Shown piece after piece: positions 8,799 through 10,578 of a stretch of 10,578 nt of DNA. Under the pieces are notes generated by a model, which saw nothing but the letters and a program-made list of their open reading frames with translations, was not told where the DNA came from and ran no database searches. Positions within the stretch are counted from its first letter, which is position 1; the number at the start of each line of letters is the position of its first letter. The position numbers were made by a program, and so were the translations under genes. This stretch comes from Pigoraptor vietnamica (taxonomy: Eukaryota > Opisthokonta > Filasterea), in assembly GCA_943704525.1 (NCBI GenBank), contig CALSCQ010000801.1, positions 1 through 10,578 on the forward strand, in the 5' to 3' direction.

Positions 8799-9988
8799 AC
8801 TCGCGCACTCTTGTTGTCTGTCTGCTTGCTTCTTGCTCTGCCTCTCGTCGTGTATCGCCACCAACACACGCTCTTTGTCCCCTTGTGCTTATCTCTGACG
8901 TATTTCACTCTCCGTTACACTTGCACACACACACGCCATCTGCCCGCTTTCTCACCTTCCACACCCGCAGTGGCTGTCCATGCTCGTGCTGCGCACACTC
9001 GTGGCCTTTGGGATGTTGTTCGTCGTCGACGCCTTCCCATCCAACGGCGAGATGACGTCGGCGTACTTTGGTTCGCTGCTCGGCGTCTCCCTCGTCGCCT
9101 CGTTCACGATGACGGTCATGTTCGTAACGCAGGCACGTGATGCGGCTTGCGTACGGACTTGCGGCGTGTCGCTTGGCGAAAGGGCTGATATTCCGTGCCA
9201 TTCCGTGCTGCTATGCTCGTCCGTGCGTGTGCGTGCTTCTTCTGTGAGGAGCCCGTGGGATGCTGTGATGTAGCGGCTGATCATGATATTTTGATGTTCT
9301 TATGCGTAGGGTGCCGTTTTTGCGCGCGTGAGCGACCCGTCCATTGGAGGCACATACATCACGGTGGGTATAACATTCCCTGCGCGCCAGTCCCATGCAC
9401 ACCAGCCACTGACGAGAACCCCTCGCTGACTCTGTTTCGTTCTATAACTGCTCAACATATGCCGTCGTCTCTGTCTCTGCGTTAGACCCACGTACTTTGC
9501 TCCTATACCACATGCACCTCACGAGCGCCCCTTGCCTGATGCTGTTCCTTCCTCCACAGCTGCTCAATACGCTCACGAACTTCGGGTCGTCGTGGGCGCG
9601 TTATCCCGTCATGGTCCTCGTCGACTACTTCAGCGTCGCTACGTGCCAGCCAAGCGATCCGGCCTCAGGTATGTCCTTGCGTGTTGGGGCTGTGTGATGC
9701 GTGCTTCTCGCTCTAGCTCTGCGTGCACCCCATTTCATTTGCTGCCGTTGAATTGACTCGCTCTTCCACGCAGAATTGAGCTATCGCGACGACTGCGCCG
9801 AACCCGCGGGCCGTCACCTGTGCAAGGCGGCGGGTGGCGTGTGCGTGTATGCGTCCGATGGCTACCACGTGATGTCGTGGGTGTGCCTATTTGTGGGACT
9901 CGGTGTCAGCGTCGTCGTCGCGCGCTTGGTGCGATCGATCAACGTGAGCAAGGAGAGCGACTGGCGCGTGTCAAAGCGCGCCACATAG
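6928..9988 (+). CDS. SLC33A1: Acetyl-CoA transporter, SLC33A1/AT-1 family (complete, 8 exons)
   Basis: Multi-spanning membrane protein of the major facilitator fold; family members carry acetyl-CoA into the ER lumen for lumenal protein and glycan acetylation. Deduced exons: 6928-6971, 7154-7991, 8190-8369, 8616-8711, 8971-9132, 9310-9363, 9560-9668, 9774-9988 (stop TAG). The sum is 1698 nt, 565 residues, against about 549 in human. Family blocks in order: first membrane span with YFIQGLPLG, KLLWSPVVD, RKSWIVPTQ, the signature ATQDIAVDGWAL (Q204-L213), YASTC, SADFCNKYLR, SKIGL, RVSDPSIGGTYIT, LLNTLTNFG, and a Cys-bearing C-terminal loop before the last span. The start at 6928 (GTCATGG, purine at -3 and G at +4) is joined by a clean donor CGGAG|GTGAGC and a pyrimidine-rich acceptor ending at 7153. 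ATGs at 6972, 7104 and 7158 are less likely, since the first two are intronic. The C-terminus ends SDWRVSKRAT, resembling the family end. Confidence 0.95.
6972..7153 (+). other. Intron 1 of the transporter gene (TG-rich)
   Basis: Donor CGGAG|GTGAGC; acceptor CTCTCCTTTATACAG|CC. The first ~110 nt are almost pure TG/CG dinucleotides on the sense strand; the last ~25 nt are a pyrimidine tract. Phase 2, joining residue S15. The exon upstream encodes only the first 14 residues, MAAAYGTPPPYKLR. Confidence 0.85.
7992..8189 (+). other. Intron 2 of the transporter gene, stop-free and a multiple of 3
   Basis: Donor CACGAG|GTGTGT; acceptor TTGTTCCAG|GGC; phase 0. It is 198 nt with no stop in the reading frame, so retention would insert 66 mostly Cys/Val/Arg-rich residues between residues 294 and 295 without breaking the ORF. 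The TG-rich composition and the absence of any family counterpart argue that it is an intron, in the cytosolic-loop region between membrane segments. Confidence 0.85.
8370..8615 (+). other. Intron 3 of the transporter gene
   Basis: Donor AAAGGG|GTGGGT; acceptor TTCTCCCTCCAG|GAC; phase 0; 246 nt. TG-rich throughout, including a (GT)n run at about 8550-8564. The following exon reads DLAIRSLIEFPMHLALG, matching the family after the KLxExGxxK block. Confidence 0.9.
8712..8970 (+). other. GC-AG intron (intron 4 of the transporter) with a 66-nt poly-T
   Basis: Exon 4 ends CTG AAG ATG at 8711; the intron begins GCACGT and ends CACCCGCAG at 8970. Phase 0. Joining PLKM to WLSMLVLR aligns gap-free with the family block PLNTFYKAMPYR as remembered. 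The GT 4 nt downstream would add 4 nt and break frame. The intron holds the T66 homopolymer and a CA-rich stretch near its 3' end. Confidence 0.85.
8731..8796 (+). repeat. T66 homopolymer
   Basis: Sixty-six consecutive T on the plus strand inside transporter intron 4, starting 19 nt after the donor. It may be a genuine U-rich intronic element, a poly(A) tail of a small retroposed fragment on the minus strand, or partly a sequencing artefact, since homopolymer length is unreliable. No clear target-site duplication was found by eye. Confidence 0.95.
9133..9309 (+). other. GC-AG intron (intron 5 of the transporter)
   Basis: Exon 5 ends GTA ACG CAG at 9132; the intron begins GCACGT and ends TGCGTAG at 9309. 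Phase 0. The join MFVTQ-GAVFARVSDP is collinear with the family block MYVSIMAFNAKVSDP (15 of 15 positions, no gap). The alternative GT 4 nt in gives a frameshift. Confidence 0.85.
9364..9559 (+). other. Intron 6 of the transporter gene
   Basis: Donor ATCACG|GTGGGT; acceptor TTCCTCCACAG|CTG; phase 0; 196 nt. It splits the conserved GGTYIT-LLNT block exactly between T and L. Less TG-rich than its neighbours. Confidence 0.9.
9669..9773 (+). other. Intron 7 of the transporter gene
   Basis: Donor CCTCAG|GTATGT; acceptor CTCTTCCACGCAG|AA; phase 1; 105 nt. It joins DPAS to ELSYRDDC in the loop before the final membrane segment. Its donor is the only GTATGT in the window. Confidence 0.9.
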
Positions 9989-10086
9989 CGCCCTCTGACT
10001 AATAGACATTGAGGAATGGACTCTTGTGCACCGTATTCGCTAGAAAGAAGAGAGAGCGCACATGTGTGCGCGAACAATGAAGCGTA

Positions 10087-10092
10087 AATAAA
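10087..10092 (+). terminator. AATAAA polyadenylation signal of the transporter gene
   Basis: Canonical hexamer on the sense strand, 98 nt after the TAG stop. Cleavage would be expected roughly 10-30 nt downstream. Motif and position only. Confidence 0.6.
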
Positions 10093-10239
10093 TGTCAATC
10101 AGCAAGTGGTCAACTGTGCAACGTTATGAGGTACCCCTGGTTACCATCCAGCATGTAGTTGCAGTCAAGGTCTCCCTCCACTCCACCAAGTCCACTAGCC
10201 AACGAAGGCGCAAGACACAACTTGTGCAAATATTTTTTA

Positions 10240-10290
10240 GTTTTTACAGGCGGTCCGCGTGTGGTGCGGCTTGTTTTTTTCGTTTTTACA
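10240..10290 (-). repeat. Two copies of TGTAAAAAC in the tubulin 3' UTR region
   Basis: The 9-mer lies at 10282-10290 and 10240-10248 on the minus strand, each followed by an A-rich run, about 86 and 128 nt after the tubulin stop. TGTAA-type signals direct 3'-end formation in some green algae, so a role in polyadenylation is possible but unproven. No AATAAA was found on this strand here. Confidence 0.4.
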
Positions 10291-10375
10291 TGTGGCGGAA
10301 CCGCAACAAAAGCGAAAGAGAGACGCGCGCAGACGCGACGAGAGCGAATAAGAGACGCGCACACGAGGTCGCCGT

Positions 10376-10578
10376 TTAGGCCTCCTCCTGCTCGCCCTCC
10401 TCCTCCTCCTCGCCGCCCTCGCCCTCCTCCTCGGCCGTGGCGTCCTGGTACTGCTGGTACTCGGACACGAGGTCGTTCATGTTCGACTCGGCTTCCGTGA
10501 ACTCCATCTCGTCCATGCCCTCGCCCGTGTACCAGTGGAGGAAGGCCTTGCGGCGGAACATGGCCGTAAACTGCTCGC
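10376..10578 (-). CDS. Beta-tubulin, C-terminal part (5'-partial at window edge)
   Basis: Structural subunit of microtubules, pairing with alpha-tubulin. The visible 67 residues begin [20 protein letters not shown], about residue 383 of a normal ~445-450-residue beta-tubulin, and run through helix H12 ([21 protein letters not shown]). They end in an acidic Glu/Gly tail, ...GEQEEA, with stop TAA at 10378-10376. The usual Phe of the EEEGEF tail motif is Gly here, and there is no terminal Tyr or Phe. Glu and Gly in such tails are polyglutamylation and polyglycylation sites in the family. No intron in the visible part. Family assignment is certain; which isotype it is cannot be told. Confidence 0.98.
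   Translation of the reverse strand, partial: EQFTAMFRRKAFLHWYTGEGMDEMEFTEAESNMNDLVSEYQQYQDATAEEEGEGGEEEEEGEQEEA

Larger units (their letters stand above)
9989..10375. other. Convergent 3' intergenic region (transporter / beta-tubulin)
   Basis: This 387-bp region holds both 3' UTRs. On the plus strand: an imperfect hairpin-like repeat GCGCACA-TG-TGTGCGC (10056-10071) and AATAAA (10087-10092). On the minus strand: two TGTAAAAAC copies followed by A-rich sequence, a candidate 3'-end element for the tubulin gene. No conserved coding sequence was seen. Confidence 0.7.

Noticed and set aside
1-10578. CRISPR arrays, insertion sequences, prokaryotic operons or viral genes
   Set aside because: No spaced direct repeats, transposase or viral motifs were seen; all coding content is spliced eukaryotic genes.

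Overview
This window looks like nuclear DNA from a GC-rich, intron-dense eukaryote, most likely a protist or alga; I cannot place it further. The reasons are: a beta-tubulin end; two conserved eukaryotic genes cut into short exons by spliceosomal introns of about 105-286 nt; a CCAAT/TATA-type promoter region; an AATAAA-type poly(A) signal; and introns full of TG/CA microsatellite. No prokaryotic, viral or autonomous mobile gene was seen.

Layout. (1) Positions 28-6303, minus strand: a large DEVH-box RNA helicase of the DHX57 type. I reconstruct 14 exons in phase, giving 1342 residues; the 3' end runs off the left edge. Domain order is an RG-rich N-terminus, an acidic tract, a UBA domain, an RWD domain with a CCCH zinc finger inserted in it, a low-complexity linker, RecA1 and RecA2, the helicase-associated region, and the start of the OB-fold region. 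(2) Positions 6304-6927: a 624-bp divergent intergenic region with an E-box, a CCAAT box, a TATA-like box and two palindromes. (3) Positions 6928-9988, plus strand: a complete acetyl-CoA transporter (SLC33A1/AT-1 family), 8 exons and 565 residues. (4) Positions 9989-10375: a convergent 3' region with AATAAA for the transporter and a repeated T-rich element facing the next gene. (5) Positions 10376-10578, minus strand: the C-terminal end of beta-tubulin, running off the right edge.

The three genes (RNA helicase, ER acetyl-CoA import, cytoskeleton) share no obvious pathway; this looks like ordinary gene neighbourhood.

The main oddity is in splicing. Three of 21 deduced 5' splice sites have GC instead of GT. 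Each is forced by reading frame and by gap-free agreement with the protein family as I remember it. One GC intron also carries a 66-nt T homopolymer 19 nt into the intron. Many introns are TG-rich near the donor and CA-rich near the acceptor on the sense strand. I found no convincing undescribed multi-gene system. All family comparisons are from memory, with no database search.
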